Shown here piece by piece: positions 31,716 through 40,603 of a DNA stretch of 64,000 nucleotides. The notes beneath the pieces were generated by a model. That model saw nothing but the letters and a program-made list of their open reading frames with translations. It was not told where the DNA came from and did no database searches. This DNA is from a virus. How positions within the stretch are numbered: the stretch's first letter is position 1; the number at the start of each line of letters is the position of its first letter. Location: the IMG/VR virus record IMGVR_UViG_3300029914_000023, positions 1-64,000 of that record; one strand, written 5' to 3'. Both the position numbers and the translations under genes were made by a program.

Positions 31716-31970
31716 TTATGCGGATGGCTCAACGATTTTATATCTTTGTATACAACTCGTGGGAATAATGAGAGGGCTAATCACACCGCCCGAATCTGAG
31801 CGGCCAGATGTTATGGCAATAGCATCATCGTCTACGGAGACGACAAAGCCAACGGACTCAATCACTTTGGGCTGGGCTACGAGATCGTCGTAAACCCAGC
31901 CGTGAAGATTGGCGGAATCGAACCAGACAAGATAGATAGTCTGGCCCTTCTCGGCTTGAATTGTTGTCAC
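31716..31970 (-). CDS. Hypothetical protein, first gene after an ECF-type promoter
   Basis: 84 residues, beta-rich (TIYLVWFDSANLHGWVYDDL...VGFVVSVDDDAIAITS). The ATG lies only 8 bases from the -10 element of the promoter at 31978-32012, so the leader is very short. No family recognised. Confidence 0.65.
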   Translation of the reverse strand: MTTIQAEKGQTIYLVWFDSANLHGWVYDDLVAQPKVIESVGFVVSVDDDAIAITSGRSDSGGVISPLIIPTSCIQRYKIVEPSA

Positions 31971-31977
31971 TCTTCAC

Positions 31978-32012
31978 CTATATTAGACGCAAGAGAGTGG
32001 ACTTTTACCCAC
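31978..32012 (-). promoter_or_regulatory. ECF-type promoter (leftward)
   Basis: On the minus strand GTGGGTAAAA, 12 bases, GCGTCTAATATAGG. Same 16-base GGGTA-to-CGTC spacing as the site at 29366. It drives the exonuclease/annealase genes. Confidence 0.75.
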
Positions 32013-32033
32013 TTTACGCCAAAAAATTCCAAA

Positions 32034-33260
32034 CTATTCCTGCTCGTTCGTCCATCCCTCCGGGCCACAAGGCTGAAACAGTAGGCCATCGTACAGAACA
32101 AGAGAGCCGGGTCGGTCTGCGCCGCCCTCTGCTACTCGAACTCTCAGGATATTGCGCACCCGCTCGTTGATGATCTGGCCTTGGGGAACACGCCAAACAT
32201 ATCGTGTGCCCTGCACTCCAGTGCGGATGGTGTTACAGCGGATATGCGGGTCCCACTGACGACCAGACCGACCCCAGATAGTGACGTGAGAACCACGATC
32301 ACCCGTAGGGAAGGGCTGCCAAGAACCCGCCTGAAGCGGTGTCCCTCTATCACGAACAGCTTGCCGCAATTCGGCCCGCTCTTCCGTAGTCGGAACTCGT
32401 GTTGGATTGTTCGTGAAGGACATGTACAGTCCCTCAATCTCGAAGACAGTTGGAGACATTACTGTTGGTGTCTCCCGCTCCGCTCTAGCCGCATCCTCGC
32501 GGGCCTTCTCCTCCTTCCAATGAGGGTCTTCCTTCACCGGTTGTACTTTCCACACGTTCCGCAAGTCGCGGTCCGGCTTCACACTGAGCTTCTTCCCCAG
32601 CATACCGGCTCCGAGAATCCAGTCCACGTCGTCATCCTTGTGACGGAATCTCTCGAAGAACGCTTGCAACTTCTTGGAGGACGGCTCTAACGCCGAACCG
32701 AGAACGGCTCTGGGCGCTTCGGGGTCCACCATAATCAGCTTGGTGCCGATCAAGCACAGCTTCGTCACCCGCTGAGAGAACAACCACGAAGGCATAGTCC
32801 GATACTCGAAGTGACCATGCTCCGTGCGAATGTCGCCATAGTGTCCATACGTGCTACGCCGACGCTCAACGCACTCTGTCTGAGGCAGAATGTCCAGCCC
32901 CTCCAGATGCTGCGTGAACAAATCCAATGCGTCACGTTGTGCCTTCGTACAAGAAGGCCGGTCCACATGAACGTGACCGCCAAGCGTGATAGTCCGCTCA
33001 GGTGCATGAATCCACGCACCAGCCCGCCACTTCCCAGTCGGGGTGACGGTTGCAAAATCATTGAAGGAAACCTTGAGGTTCTGAATCAACTTGCGAACAG
33101 AGAACTCCGGCTTCGGGTGCGGCTCGATAACCCAGTTGCTGTGGTCCAGGCCCCACGGAACATTCATCTCCGGTCGGCCCGTGAACTGCTTGATGTGACC
33201 TTCCTCAACCACGATGAACTCCGGGTCAGCACCCAGAAGGAAGTCATTTAACAAAGGCAT
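32034..33260 (-). CDS. Phage COOH-NH2 ligase (amidoligase), paralogue 1
   Basis: 408 residues from MPLLNDFLLGADPEF. Family hallmarks are LGADPEFIVV, GGHVHVD, and HFEYRTMPSWL, the conserved core of GCS2-like COOH-NH2 ligases. The C-terminal 150 residues are a separate beta-rich domain (SHVTIWGRSGRQWDPH; RYVWRVPQGQ). These ATP-dependent enzymes join a carboxylate to an amine. Two further paralogues lie at 36832 and 40918, with a glutaminase and an ATP-grasp ligase between. Earlier comparative genomics predicted peptide-tagging or cell-wall modification for such sets; the substrate here is unknown. Confidence 0.75.
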   Translation of the reverse strand: MPLLNDFLLGADPEFIVVEEGHIKQFTGRPEMNVPWGLDHSNWVIEPHPKPEFSVRKLIQNLKVSFNDFATVTPTGKWRAGAWIHAPERTITLGGHVHVDRPSCTKAQRDALDLFTQHLEGLDILPQTECVERRRSTYGHYGDIRTEHGHFEYRTMPSWLFSQRVTKLCLIGTKLIMVDPEAPRAVLGSALEPSSKKLQAFFERFRHKDDDVDWILGAGMLGKKLSVKPDRDLRNVWKVQPVKEDPHWKEEKAREDAARAERETPTVMSPTVFEIEGLYMSFTNNPTRVPTTEERAELRQAVRDRGTPLQAGSWQPFPTGDRGSHVTIWGRSGRQWDPHIRCNTIRTGVQGTRYVWRVPQGQIINERVRNILRVRVAEGGADRPGSLVLYDGLLFQPCGPEGWTNEQE

Positions 33261-33834
33261 GACGTAGCGTCCTCGTAATCCGCTCCCATTTACGCGAGAG
33301 TGTCTGTTGAGGAATCCCCAAAGTCTCAGATGCTTCCTGTTGGGTCTTCCCCTGCAAAGCAAGCTCCTCGAAAATCTCGTAGTCTTCCGTACTTAGAAGC
33401 TGCTCTACTGTCAGCAGAACATCCATAAGCTCGGGACTGGAGTCCCCCGGAAGATCAAACCCCGGAACATCCAGAGAGACTTCTTTTCTCCGGCGCTCCA
33501 AACGGCGCTGATCGTACATGACCCCCATCATAATACGATGCACCCATGTAGTGAACAGGCTCTCCCCCCGGAACGTCTCCAGGTTCATCATCACCTTGTC
33601 CACCGCCTCCGTCAGCAAGTCCGGGTCCGACTTGCGAAGGATAACGTACATTACAGCCTGAGCGTGCTGCTCCAGAATGGTTCGCAACTCGTGCTCGATG
33701 GTCTCTTGAATGGGACCGCCGTCAGCCTTCTTGAGCCACTGGTCGTATAGATAGTTCTCAAGGTCGCGCCGGATGTCCTTAGAGTCCAGACCAGGATCGT
33801 CCGTAAGCACCGCCGACAGATTCGTAACATTCAT
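33244..33834 (-). CDS. ECF-like sigma factor
   Basis: 196 residues from MNVTNLSAVL (GAGGGAG upstream). Region 2 is about 60-118: DLLTEAVDKVMMNLETFRGESLFTTWVHRIMMGVMYDQRR, the typical ECF F-x-G-x-S-x-x-TW stretch. Region 4 is about 145-194: LLSTEDYEIFEELALQGKTQQEASETLGIPQQTLSRKWERI, a helix-turn-helix. There is no region 1.1 or 3. It probably directs RNA polymerase to the four GGGTA/CGTCTAA promoters in this genome. It overlaps the next gene downstream by 17 bases. Confidence 0.85.
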   Translation of the reverse strand: MNVTNLSAVLTDDPGLDSKDIRRDLENYLYDQWLKKADGGPIQETIEHELRTILEQHAQAVMYVILRKSDPDLLTEAVDKVMMNLETFRGESLFTTWVHRIMMGVMYDQRRLERRRKEVSLDVPGFDLPGDSSPELMDVLLTVEQLLSTEDYEIFEELALQGKTQQEASETLGIPQQTLSRKWERITRTLRHAFVK

Positions 33835-34159
33835 CACAGACTCCCTCGACCCGGTGACTTGAGCACACGGGTAAGCCGCAGATGTCGCAGGCTTTAACAA
33901 ACTTGTCAGACTGGCAACGAGCGCAAGATTCCTTGTCTACCGCAACGAGCACAGGACCATTGTTGATCCACTTCTCGAAGCACTGAAGGCAAGTCCACAC
34001 GGGGTCACGAGCCACGTAGTTGTTGTTGTAGATCGTGTAGTATGGAACCGGCTTCACGGTCCCATGCTCGGAGCAGATAATCAGGTGCTCCTCTCTCCCT
34101 TGCGAATAGCGAGTAACCTCACCGTTCGCCTTGCAAAAGTGCGCGATGCGGAATGGCAT
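33779..34159 (-). CDS. Multi-zinc-finger protein
   Basis: 126 residues with CxxC pairs at CLQC, CARC, CDIC and CDEC plus HLIICSEH. Four likely zinc sites suggest a nucleic-acid or protein adaptor. The end overlaps the sigma gene by 56 bases, so it may be a translational partner, for example an anti-sigma or adaptor; no direct evidence. Confidence 0.65.
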   Translation of the reverse strand: MPFRIAHFCKANGEVTRYSQGREEHLIICSEHGTVKPVPYYTIYNNNYVARDPVWTCLQCFEKWINNGPVLVAVDKESCARCQSDKFVKACDICGLPVCSSHRVEGVCDECYESVGGAYGRSWSGL

Positions 34160-34489
34160 TTATCGGCCCTCCGTGGGAGGGGTTTTACGCCTGGTGTTGC
34201 CGTTCACCCACCGCACAGCATCCCGGTATTCCCGGTCAGCCATCGGGTTCTGAATCCGCAACTCCCGTAGATTTCCCGCCCCGTCACCAATGCTCTTTCG
34301 CATGGTCTGATACAGGAAGACGATGCGCTTCCGCCATCCACCTTCCGGCATCTTCAGGTTGCGCAGGGTGATACCGAAGTGGCCCTGCTTCTGGTAATAC
34401 TCGTAGGACGAAACCAGCTTGTAAAAGGCGGCTGGTCCTATGAAGATCGCTGTCCCCGTACTCAGGACGAAGTGCCGCTTGATACCCAT
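34160..34489 (-). CDS. Hypothetical protein whose C-terminus is written by a 22-bp element
   Basis: 109 residues, basic, helical (RNLKMPEGGWRKRIVFLYQTMRKSIG). The last residues, NTRRKTPPTEGR, are encoded by a copy of the dispersed element, showing the element can extend a gene. It is bracketed by inverted copies (34175 and 34576). No function known. Confidence 0.6.
   Translation of the reverse strand: MGIKRHFVLSTGTAIFIGPAAFYKLVSSYEYYQKQGHFGITLRNLKMPEGGWRKRIVFLYQTMRKSIGDGAGNLRELRIQNPMADREYRDAVRWVNGNTRRKTPPTEGR
34175..34197 (-). repeat. 22-bp dispersed element, reverse copy
   Basis: GGGAGGGG, TTTTAC, GCCTGGTGT on the plus strand, inside the 3' end of 34160-34489 and upstream of the start at 34159. 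Confidence 0.8.
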
Positions 34490-34575
34490 GAACTCCTCCG
34501 ATTGTTTCAGGGCCTGGTAACTAGAAGACCCACTAGATCAGCGACTGCCACGCCTCAGCGGACAGATACGCCTTT

Positions 34576-34596
34576 ACACCAGGCCCCAAACCCCTC
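34576..34596 (+). repeat. 22-bp dispersed element, forward copy in a leader
   Basis: ACACCAGGC, CCC, AAACCCCTC in the leader of 34160-34489. On the minus strand GGGCCTGGT here can pair with ACCAGGCCC about 70 bases downstream (34509-34517), giving a local leader stem. Confidence 0.75.
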
Positions 34597-34598
34597 GA

Positions 34599-34745
34599 TC
34601 AGAACGTCACTGCACTAATTAGCACAGCGGATGCCAGCCAGTACAGACTGTGCCGGATGTCCCCGGCGAATCCGTAGCGGAGTGAAGCCGCCGCGCTCAG
34701 GGCTATCATGCAGCACGGAAAGAACTTATCGCTCAGAAGTAACAT
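34599..34745 (-). CDS. Small two-segment membrane protein
   Basis: 48 residues, MLLLSDKFFPCCMIALSAAASLRYGFAG then YWLASAVLISAVTF. Two hydrophobic stretches. It overlaps the end of the gene before it by 20 bases. Could be a second holin-like or superinfection protein; not assignable. Confidence 0.55.
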   Translation of the reverse strand: MLLLSDKFFPCCMIALSAAASLRYGFAGDIRHSLYWLASAVLISAVTF

Positions 34746-35010
34746 TCGTGTCCTCACTCCCACTTCTTTCAATCGAGACAACAGGAGAGGTACTGATGAG
34801 CCGGTAGGTTGCGCCCTCGATATACGGAGGCGCTGTGATGTTAACACGGCATCCCACTTCGATCTCGCTGACATAGATGAAAGGCCCGCTGGTAGACCGA
34901 AGGTCGAAGGTTCCGTCGTTGTCGTGTCCGGCTTCCAGTTGGGTCCAAGTCTTGTTGTCATAGTCGATCTCGTAGGTGCTCTCGTGCTCAGTCTTGAAGA
35001 CAGTCTTCAT
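34726..35010 (-). CDS. Hypothetical beta-rich protein
   Basis: 94 residues from MKTVFKTEHESTYEIDYDNKTWTQLEAG, with GAGGGAAGC before the ATG. It overlaps the ATP-grasp stop by 4 bases and belongs to the amidoligase operon. No family recognised. Confidence 0.7.
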   Translation of the reverse strand: MKTVFKTEHESTYEIDYDNKTWTQLEAGHDNDGTFDLRSTSGPFIYVSEIEVGCRVNITAPPYIEGATYRLISTSPVVSIERSGSEDTNVTSER

Positions 35011-35780
35011 GCTTCCCTCACGGGGCAGCCGTTCGCAATCCAGCGGACGACTCGATTGGTGAGCTTCACGATACAACTGCGATGCTCGTCAGACACACCG
35101 GGAGCGGAGTTGACTTCCAGTACAGTCGCGTGAACGTCCGTATGCTGTTCATCTTCCCACTTGCCCAGCACATCAACCGCGCCGAAGTCCAAGCCAAGTG
35201 CAGCCACGGCCCGCTTGGATACGTCTCGTACACTCTCGGGGATGTCATCCGTACCGAGTGCATGGAACGTCCAACCGTTCGCGCGGTTCCTTCCAAACTT
35301 GGTGTTGTTCTCCGGCTCCGTTAGCCGCTTCTCGTACACCGCGAGTACCCTTTTGCGATACACCCAGACCCGGTACTCCGTGTCGGAATCGACGATGGGA
35401 GTGAAGAACTCGCGGCCCTTTGCCACAGCCAGTGCAACCTGTCGGGCATTCTTGCAGACGCGGATGTCCTTCCCCTTGGCGTGCTTGATCTTGCGACCGA
35501 CCACCGGAAGTGATGCCACGATGCGGTCAGTCTCGTTGGCTGGGATGATGATGAGAGACTCTTCATTCCCAGCAAATTCACGGAACAAGGCAACGCCCTG
35601 CTCCATCTTGTTCCTGGAAGTGCAGCGAGCATTCAATGCAGGCTGCGGACCGGTGTAGCCAACGCCGTAGCAAACCACAGCGTTGGGTTCAGGAATGTTC
35701 TCGGCTTGCAACTTCTCACGGACAAGACGTTCAAGCATCTGGCCCGTAACCCGAGCGGCCTTCGCAACACGGAATTCCAT
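35007..35780 (-). CDS. ATP-grasp ligase
   Basis: 257 residues. YRVWVYRKRVLAVYEKRL is the second ATP-binding lysine segment and GLDFGAVDVLG...HATVLEVNSAPGVSDEH is the Mg-binding C-terminal motif of ATP-grasp enzymes. It forms acyl-phosphate intermediates to join carboxylates to amines. It overlaps or abuts the glutaminase gene. With the COOH-NH2 ligases it suggests a multi-step peptide or amide synthesis. Confidence 0.75.
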   Translation of the reverse strand: MEFRVAKAARVTGQMLERLVREKLQAENIPEPNAVVCYGVGYTGPQPALNARCTSRNKMEQGVALFREFAGNEESLIIIPANETDRIVASLPVVGRKIKHAKGKDIRVCKNARQVALAVAKGREFFTPIVDSDTEYRVWVYRKRVLAVYEKRLTEPENNTKFGRNRANGWTFHALGTDDIPESVRDVSKRAVAALGLDFGAVDVLGKWEDEQHTDVHATVLEVNSAPGVSDEHRSCIVKLTNRVVRWIANGCPVREA

Positions 35781-36832
35781 TACGCCCCCAGTGATCCACC
35801 GCAGTCAGCACAGGTAAGCGACTTCCACGGGAGACCCTTCTCGTTCTGGTTACCCTTGCCACAAGCAGGACATTTCACCACCGCACCCTTGAGTGCCAGA
35901 TCGGGTGTGGCGGTTTGGGTAGGGTTCAGCCGCACAGCAGCCGGACCTATCACGGTGCTCGTGGTGGTCGTGGCGGTTGTCGTTGTGGTAGCCTTCGCTC
36001 GCTTTGCATCCCGCTTGGCGGTCCGCATCTTCGAGTGGTAGCTCTCGCGTCCCTTGCTGTAGTCCGGCTGCCGGTAGTACGTGCAGGTGCTGAACTTCGA
36101 GTGGAACTCAATCTCGTTCGCGCCGAACACCCACGCGGTATCGTCAGGCAGACTGCCAACACTTACGTTGGCTTTGGTGTCTTGCACCCAGATGCCCCGG
36201 ATCAACCGGAACGGCTTGCACGCCTTGATGATAGCTTGGGCCTCGGAAGCCCAATACAACTTGTCGCCGTCATCCGTGAAGCCAAAGCACAGCGGAGAAC
36301 CGCTACGCGCCAGCATCAACTTGTCAGGATAGCGGGTAGAGATAGCAGCAATGGCCGCGGATCCCGCCATCTTGTTCAACTCCCGGACACCCTTCTCGTC
36401 CATGCCGTGCTCTGCGATAATAGCCCGGATGATGTCCGAGTCAGTCTCACACGAGCGTTCGTATTTGCCCTGCGTGAACAAATACGTGTGGTTGTTGATG
36501 CAGCCGTTATGCACGACCGCCGTCTCCCCATCCCACATCGGATGATTGTTCTCGTTGACTTCCGGACTTCCAACCGTATACCAACGAGTATGCAGCAACG
36601 CAGTCCGAGTGTTCTCGGTCAGGTGTTGGGTAAGGAAGTCCTCAAACTCTTTGGACTTCGTAAACTTCCACGCAGGCTCAGGAGCCTTGAAGACGTGGAT
36701 TCCATCGGGGTTCTCCAGTGCAATACCGGTCGCGTGCTGCCCTCGATGCTCGATGGAGCACAGAAGGAGCACCAGTTCTTCACCGGTTATCGGAGTCGTC
36801 CCGAATCTCCGCACTCCAGCGATTCCACACAT
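35780..36832 (-). CDS. Class II glutamine amidotransferase
   Basis: 350 residues starting MCGIAGVRRF, so Cys2 is the N-terminal nucleophile after Met removal. Further motifs: CSIEHRGQHATGI, LLHTRWYTVGSP (oxyanion side), NHPMWDGETAVVHNGCINN, and ETDSDIIRAII. It releases ammonia from glutamine. Residues about 275-305 are a Thr-rich linker (TTTTTATTTT), and the C-terminus is a zinc ribbon (CPACGKG...CADCGG). It is flanked by ligases that could use the ammonia or a glutamyl product. Confidence 0.85.
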   Translation of the reverse strand: MCGIAGVRRFGTTPITGEELVLLLCSIEHRGQHATGIALENPDGIHVFKAPEPAWKFTKSKEFEDFLTQHLTENTRTALLHTRWYTVGSPEVNENNHPMWDGETAVVHNGCINNHTYLFTQGKYERSCETDSDIIRAIIAEHGMDEKGVRELNKMAGSAAIAAISTRYPDKLMLARSGSPLCFGFTDDGDKLYWASEAQAIIKACKPFRLIRGIWVQDTKANVSVGSLPDDTAWVFGANEIEFHSKFSTCTYYRQPDYSKGRESYHSKMRTAKRDAKRAKATTTTTATTTTSTVIGPAAVRLNPTQTATPDLALKGAVVKCPACGKGNQNEKGLPWKSLTCADCGGSLGA

Positions 36833-38307
36833 TAGTAAGTCCTCCAGGTTCGCGCTTCCGCAACCTTCTTTTTGGTCTCAAGCCACTTCGCCATCGAGTC
36901 CTTCTGCACGCTCTCCACTGTCCACAGAGGGAACAGTCCAGAGTTCACAAGAATCGCCCGGAAGCCGGAGATAGTCTGAGCCTGACACAGGGGCTTTGGT
37001 ACGGTGATCGCGGTGCCGTTCTCCCGATCCATACCCTTGCTCGAAATGAAAACGTGGGGGTAGTACCGGCGCAGCAACTCTTTGTCTGAGGGGGACCAAA
37101 GGGCTGGCAACTTTCCGGTGATCTTGAACTCACCCGCGTTGTTATAGTCCCAATAGATGTCCATGTCCCGGTGCCCAACCAAGTTGTGCAGCAGGTCTCC
37201 GAAGCCGGACCGACGCCCCGGATTAACATGCAAAGGCAGCCACTTGTAGCCCGCGCTCTTTGGAATGGCTGACTGGAAGTTCGGCGGAAATGTCTGGAAC
37301 GTCAACGGGATACCCATCAACAAATGGTTCCGCATCTCCGCAATCTCGTCGGGGTCCGGCTGGATGCACGCAGGCAGAATCATCTCGGCCTCGTCATTCG
37401 TCAAACCCCGGTCCCTGGGGATGCCCCAGCTAGGCGCAAAGTCCGCCTCGTAATCGAATACAAACGGAGCATCCCCACTTCTCGTAAGAAGATGGTACAA
37501 AATGTACGCATCGTCGTCCCGGCCCTTGTACAGCTTGGCCAGTCCGCGAAGCAGATTCCTTGCCGTTGCTTCCGGCGTCTTCTCTTTCCAGCTAGTCGTA
37601 ATCTCCGGATCAAGGATAGCCAGCTTCGACGTACATACAGCTATAAAAGCGGTGGTAGGCGATTGAAGCCATGACGGAAGACTCCGGTACTCATACCCAT
37701 GCTTCTGAATACGGAAGTCTCCGGGCAATCCATAAGGAGCATTGTGAAATTGATCTCCTCGCATCCGTCGATCCCATTCGCGCACCGGGAACAGCCCGCT
37801 GGTCTTGAGCACGCGAGCGAGTCCGTCGAGAGCGGCGACTTCTTCGGTTCTAGTAGGACGCTTCCGACCAAAATGGACATGCCCTCCCATCCCATCTCCG
37901 GCGAAGTACGCACCGGCTCTCCACAGGAAAGCACCCGCCCGAGCATTATACACTCGGTACAGCCAGCGCAACTCGGTCAGGATACTTGCCACATGCTCCA
38001 CAACTGAGGGGGAGGGCCAAGGGCGAAGCTCCACAAGCCGTTCATTCTGGTCCGCGCCAGCCGCCAGTCCCACCCTGAGACCGCAGCTTGCCGCTTCAAT
38101 GCGATTCCCATCGTTGTCCCGGAAGCAAAACTCCGGGTCGGAACCTACACAAAAGTGGTTGAGATACCTTCCTGTGGCAGTGAAGGTTGAGGGCGACAGC
38201 AGTGGTTCGTGAGTCATGGCCCAAGAAGCCATCGCCTGATCCCGTGATGTAACGATCTCGGGGTTCTCACCCATCAAGATAGCCCGCAAGAAAGTCTGTC
38301 TGTTCAT
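36832..38307 (-). CDS. Phage COOH-NH2 ligase (amidoligase), paralogue 2
   Basis: 491 residues from MNRQTFLRAIL. The core is FCVGSDPEFCFRDNDG, LVELRPWPS, GGHVHFGRK and YEYRSLPSWL. Compared with paralogue 1 it keeps the acidic and His-rich active-site motifs but has a different C-terminal half (MDIYWDYNNAGEFKITGKLPALW). It overlaps the glutaminase start by one base. Confidence 0.75.
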   Translation of the reverse strand: MNRQTFLRAILMGENPEIVTSRDQAMASWAMTHEPLLSPSTFTATGRYLNHFCVGSDPEFCFRDNDGNRIEAASCGLRVGLAAGADQNERLVELRPWPSPSVVEHVASILTELRWLYRVYNARAGAFLWRAGAYFAGDGMGGHVHFGRKRPTRTEEVAALDGLARVLKTSGLFPVREWDRRMRGDQFHNAPYGLPGDFRIQKHGYEYRSLPSWLQSPTTAFIAVCTSKLAILDPEITTSWKEKTPEATARNLLRGLAKLYKGRDDDAYILYHLLTRSGDAPFVFDYEADFAPSWGIPRDRGLTNDEAEMILPACIQPDPDEIAEMRNHLLMGIPLTFQTFPPNFQSAIPKSAGYKWLPLHVNPGRRSGFGDLLHNLVGHRDMDIYWDYNNAGEFKITGKLPALWSPSDKELLRRYYPHVFISSKGMDRENGTAITVPKPLCQAQTISGFRAILVNSGLFPLWTVESVQKDSMAKWLETKKKVAEARTWRTY

Positions 38308-38312
38308 TGGAG

Positions 38313-39359
38313 TTACGCTCTCCACTCAGCGTCAGGTTCGATGCCTAGTTCTTGTGCTAGATAGAAGTCCGCGTACATATTCCGCGCCCTCGCAAGTTCT
38401 TCTCTCTGATGATTGCGGGCTTCCTCTTGCTGTGCTCTCTCCACCGCGTTGCGCTGGTTGACGAATTCATTTAATCCCCAGCCGATTGCCGTGCCTACCG
38501 CACCTTCCGTGGGCATCTGCTGCACCTGAATCGGATCACCCCACGCGCCTAAAGCATTGGCGGTGAAGTAAACCTGTTGCCCTCGGGCCTCGGGAACCAC
38601 CTGTTGTAAGGTCTGCGCTGGCATTGCCCCAGGCGGAGCCGGAGCGGTCTCAATGTCCATAGCTACCGGTGGAACCGTGGGTGTCGGTGGAAACATGGCC
38701 TCAACGTCCATCGGCCTCGGCATTCGTCCAGTCGGCGGGAACGGCGTAGGTACTGCCCGTTCTCTCGCTCGGCGTTGTCTCCGATTCGGCGGAGGCTGCG
38801 GAGTCACCGGAGGTAACGTCCATCGTCCTACGCACTTACGGTCGATGAACTCCGCAATCTCTACATACTCATCCTCGGTAAACCACCTACGACCCAGCCG
38901 AGCATGAACCGCATCTCGCGTCATTTTGCGAGCCTTCTCTTCCCACGCGGTGTCCTTCCAGAACCGATTCGTATACGCGGGGATTCCATCCACCACGATA
39001 GACTCGCGGTCCAACATCGCAAGGGTCCGGCCCACTCTGCCGAGATAGTCCCAGAACAACTGGGGCATCGGGAAGTACAGATCAGCAAATGTGCTGGCCT
39101 GATTCAAACCGCCGCCCCGCAACTCCCGCACAACCCCATTCTGATCGAACTCAGTGATGATGAGATTATTCACATTGCCACCGACACGGAGGAACCGGCG
39201 TCCCACCAAATCCTTCAAAGAAGGAACCGGCTTCCCCACATACTCGAAGTTCAGATTCCCACGAGTCGTCCTGATCCGCATTCTCGTAGGATAGGCTCCC
39301 GGAAAAGGACGTGGGGCAGGAGACACGCCGGAAAGCCGCTCGAATTTTTCGTAGCTCAT
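38313..39359 (-). CDS. Hypothetical protein with Pro-rich linker, in the amidoligase operon
   Basis: 348 residues. The N-terminal 170 residues are a folded domain (LKDLVGRRFLRVGGNVNNLIITEF...). Then comes a Pro/Arg-rich linker (about 185-260) and a helical C-terminus. It sits between two ligase-related genes, so it could be their substrate or scaffold; no recognised domain. Confidence 0.65.
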   Translation of the reverse strand: MSYEKFERLSGVSPAPRPFPGAYPTRMRIRTTRGNLNFEYVGKPVPSLKDLVGRRFLRVGGNVNNLIITEFDQNGVVRELRGGGLNQASTFADLYFPMPQLFWDYLGRVGRTLAMLDRESIVVDGIPAYTNRFWKDTAWEEKARKMTRDAVHARLGRRWFTEDEYVEIAEFIDRKCVGRWTLPPVTPQPPPNRRQRRARERAVPTPFPPTGRMPRPMDVEAMFPPTPTVPPVAMDIETAPAPPGAMPAQTLQQVVPEARGQQVYFTANALGAWGDPIQVQQMPTEGAVGTAIGWGLNEFVNQRNAVERAQQEEARNHQREELARARNMYADFYLAQELGIEPDAEWRA

Positions 39360-39370
39360 CGCGTACCATC

Positions 39371-39979
39371 CTACTCAGAACCTTGGAAAAACGTCTGCAC
39401 ATTCTTCACAGACTTCGCAGCCCGTGCAGTGTCTTCCTTCTCTAGTTCCTCTTTGGTGATCGCCATCTCAAACTCGAAGGCGTCCGGGTTGTGACGCTCC
39501 CAAATGTACATGCAATTCTCATCGCACACTGGAACGTCGTTGTAGTCCTGATCCACCTTGATCTTATCGATAGGCTGCTCGCAGATGGCGCATAGCCCAT
39601 CCTTGACCATCTTCTTTAGCGTCAAGCTAATCGCCTTGTAGCAAGCGATGTGCTCCGAACGCTTCGAGCCGGTCTCAGCAACCTCACCGCAATAGCGGCA
39701 GATCACCCGCTCCTTATCATCCACTAGGAAGAAGAAGCGACGAAGATACGGAGTGCTCTCAAATAGATTCACTCCGTCTGCAACCTTGGTATGGCAAGTC
39801 GTTGAAACGCATGAGCTAATCACACGCGAAGCATCGGCTTCCTTCTTGTCGGGGGTGACAACCTTACCTTTGTCATCCAGGATCACCCCTTCCCATTTGG
39901 GGAGTCGATGACTGGTCGGGTACACCTTCTGGTGTAGCAGCGGAATCGGTACTCTCAACGCTTTGTACGGCTCAGTCAT
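39371..39979 (-). CDS. Zinc-finger protein
   Basis: 202 residues from MTEPYKALRVPIP; GGAGACGAG precedes the ATG. Cys pairs CRYC, CAIC and CDENC with His suggest two zinc sites (about 115-170). The C-terminus is Glu/Lys-rich. Unrecognised. Confidence 0.65.
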   Translation of the reverse strand: MTEPYKALRVPIPLLHQKVYPTSHRLPKWEGVILDDKGKVVTPDKKEADASRVISSCVSTTCHTKVADGVNLFESTPYLRRFFFLVDDKERVICRYCGEVAETGSKRSEHIACYKAISLTLKKMVKDGLCAICEQPIDKIKVDQDYNDVPVCDENCMYIWERHNPDAFEFEMAITKEELEKEDTARAAKSVKNVQTFFQGSE

Positions 39980-39984
39980 CTCGT

Positions 39985-40603
39985 CTCCTAATCCTGATGG
40001 GGGCATCAACCCTCTCCGACAGAGAGCATATATCCCCCGTGGCAGTACAGGTGCTTTTTGCGTGCAAAGCGCACATTACGGAGAGCATGGGATTGGCCAT
40101 TCCCACTCCTGTAGTGTAGGTACTTGGGGCACATGAGAGCGCCGCTTTCCCCTCAACTCCGTCTAAGCCCGAGAGGTCCCGAGCCTAGAATTTTTTGGTT
40201 CACTGAAGTTGTCGTCCGATTCGATGCTCCTCAGCACCGCAGTCAAACTGATTCCAGTGTCCCAAGTAGCTGCGAGTGATATTCGTCAGTAACCCGGTGT
40301 TCATCGCAGCATCTCATCAAAACTTATTGGAGGAGCCTCGCAGAAGCGTGTCCTCAAAGCTCACCCTCGGCAATCGCCCGAATGTGTAGTAGCAGCATGT
40401 TATGCAGGAGCCTATCCTTCGGTAGTTGAAAGACGCAATGCTTTCGTTAACCTACGCAGACCTCTCCTAACAGAGACTTTACTTGCCACACCCATCTTAT
40501 CACCGGAGCGTAGATTCCTAACCCATTGTATAATCAATGTTTGACCCCAACAGGCACCAGTCATGAATCGCTTTGGCGTGTCGCTCTGAATACTCCTCCA
40601 ATC
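39985..40603 (-). ncRNA. ~620-base non-coding region, possible large structured RNA
   Basis: No credible reading frame on either strand. The minus strand has many local hairpins, e.g. GGGAATGGCCAATCCC, CTCTC/GAGAG around TGTCG, and GTGCGCTTTGCACGC. Size and phage context recall large ornate phage RNAs (GOLLD, ROOL class) but I cannot match a consensus. A TATAC(A/T) element near 40530 could be a promoter. Confidence 0.35.

Noticed and set aside
39985-40603. Assignment as a named ROOL or GOLLD RNA
   Set aside because: Only size and context fit; I could not recall or match a consensus, so it is left unnamed.
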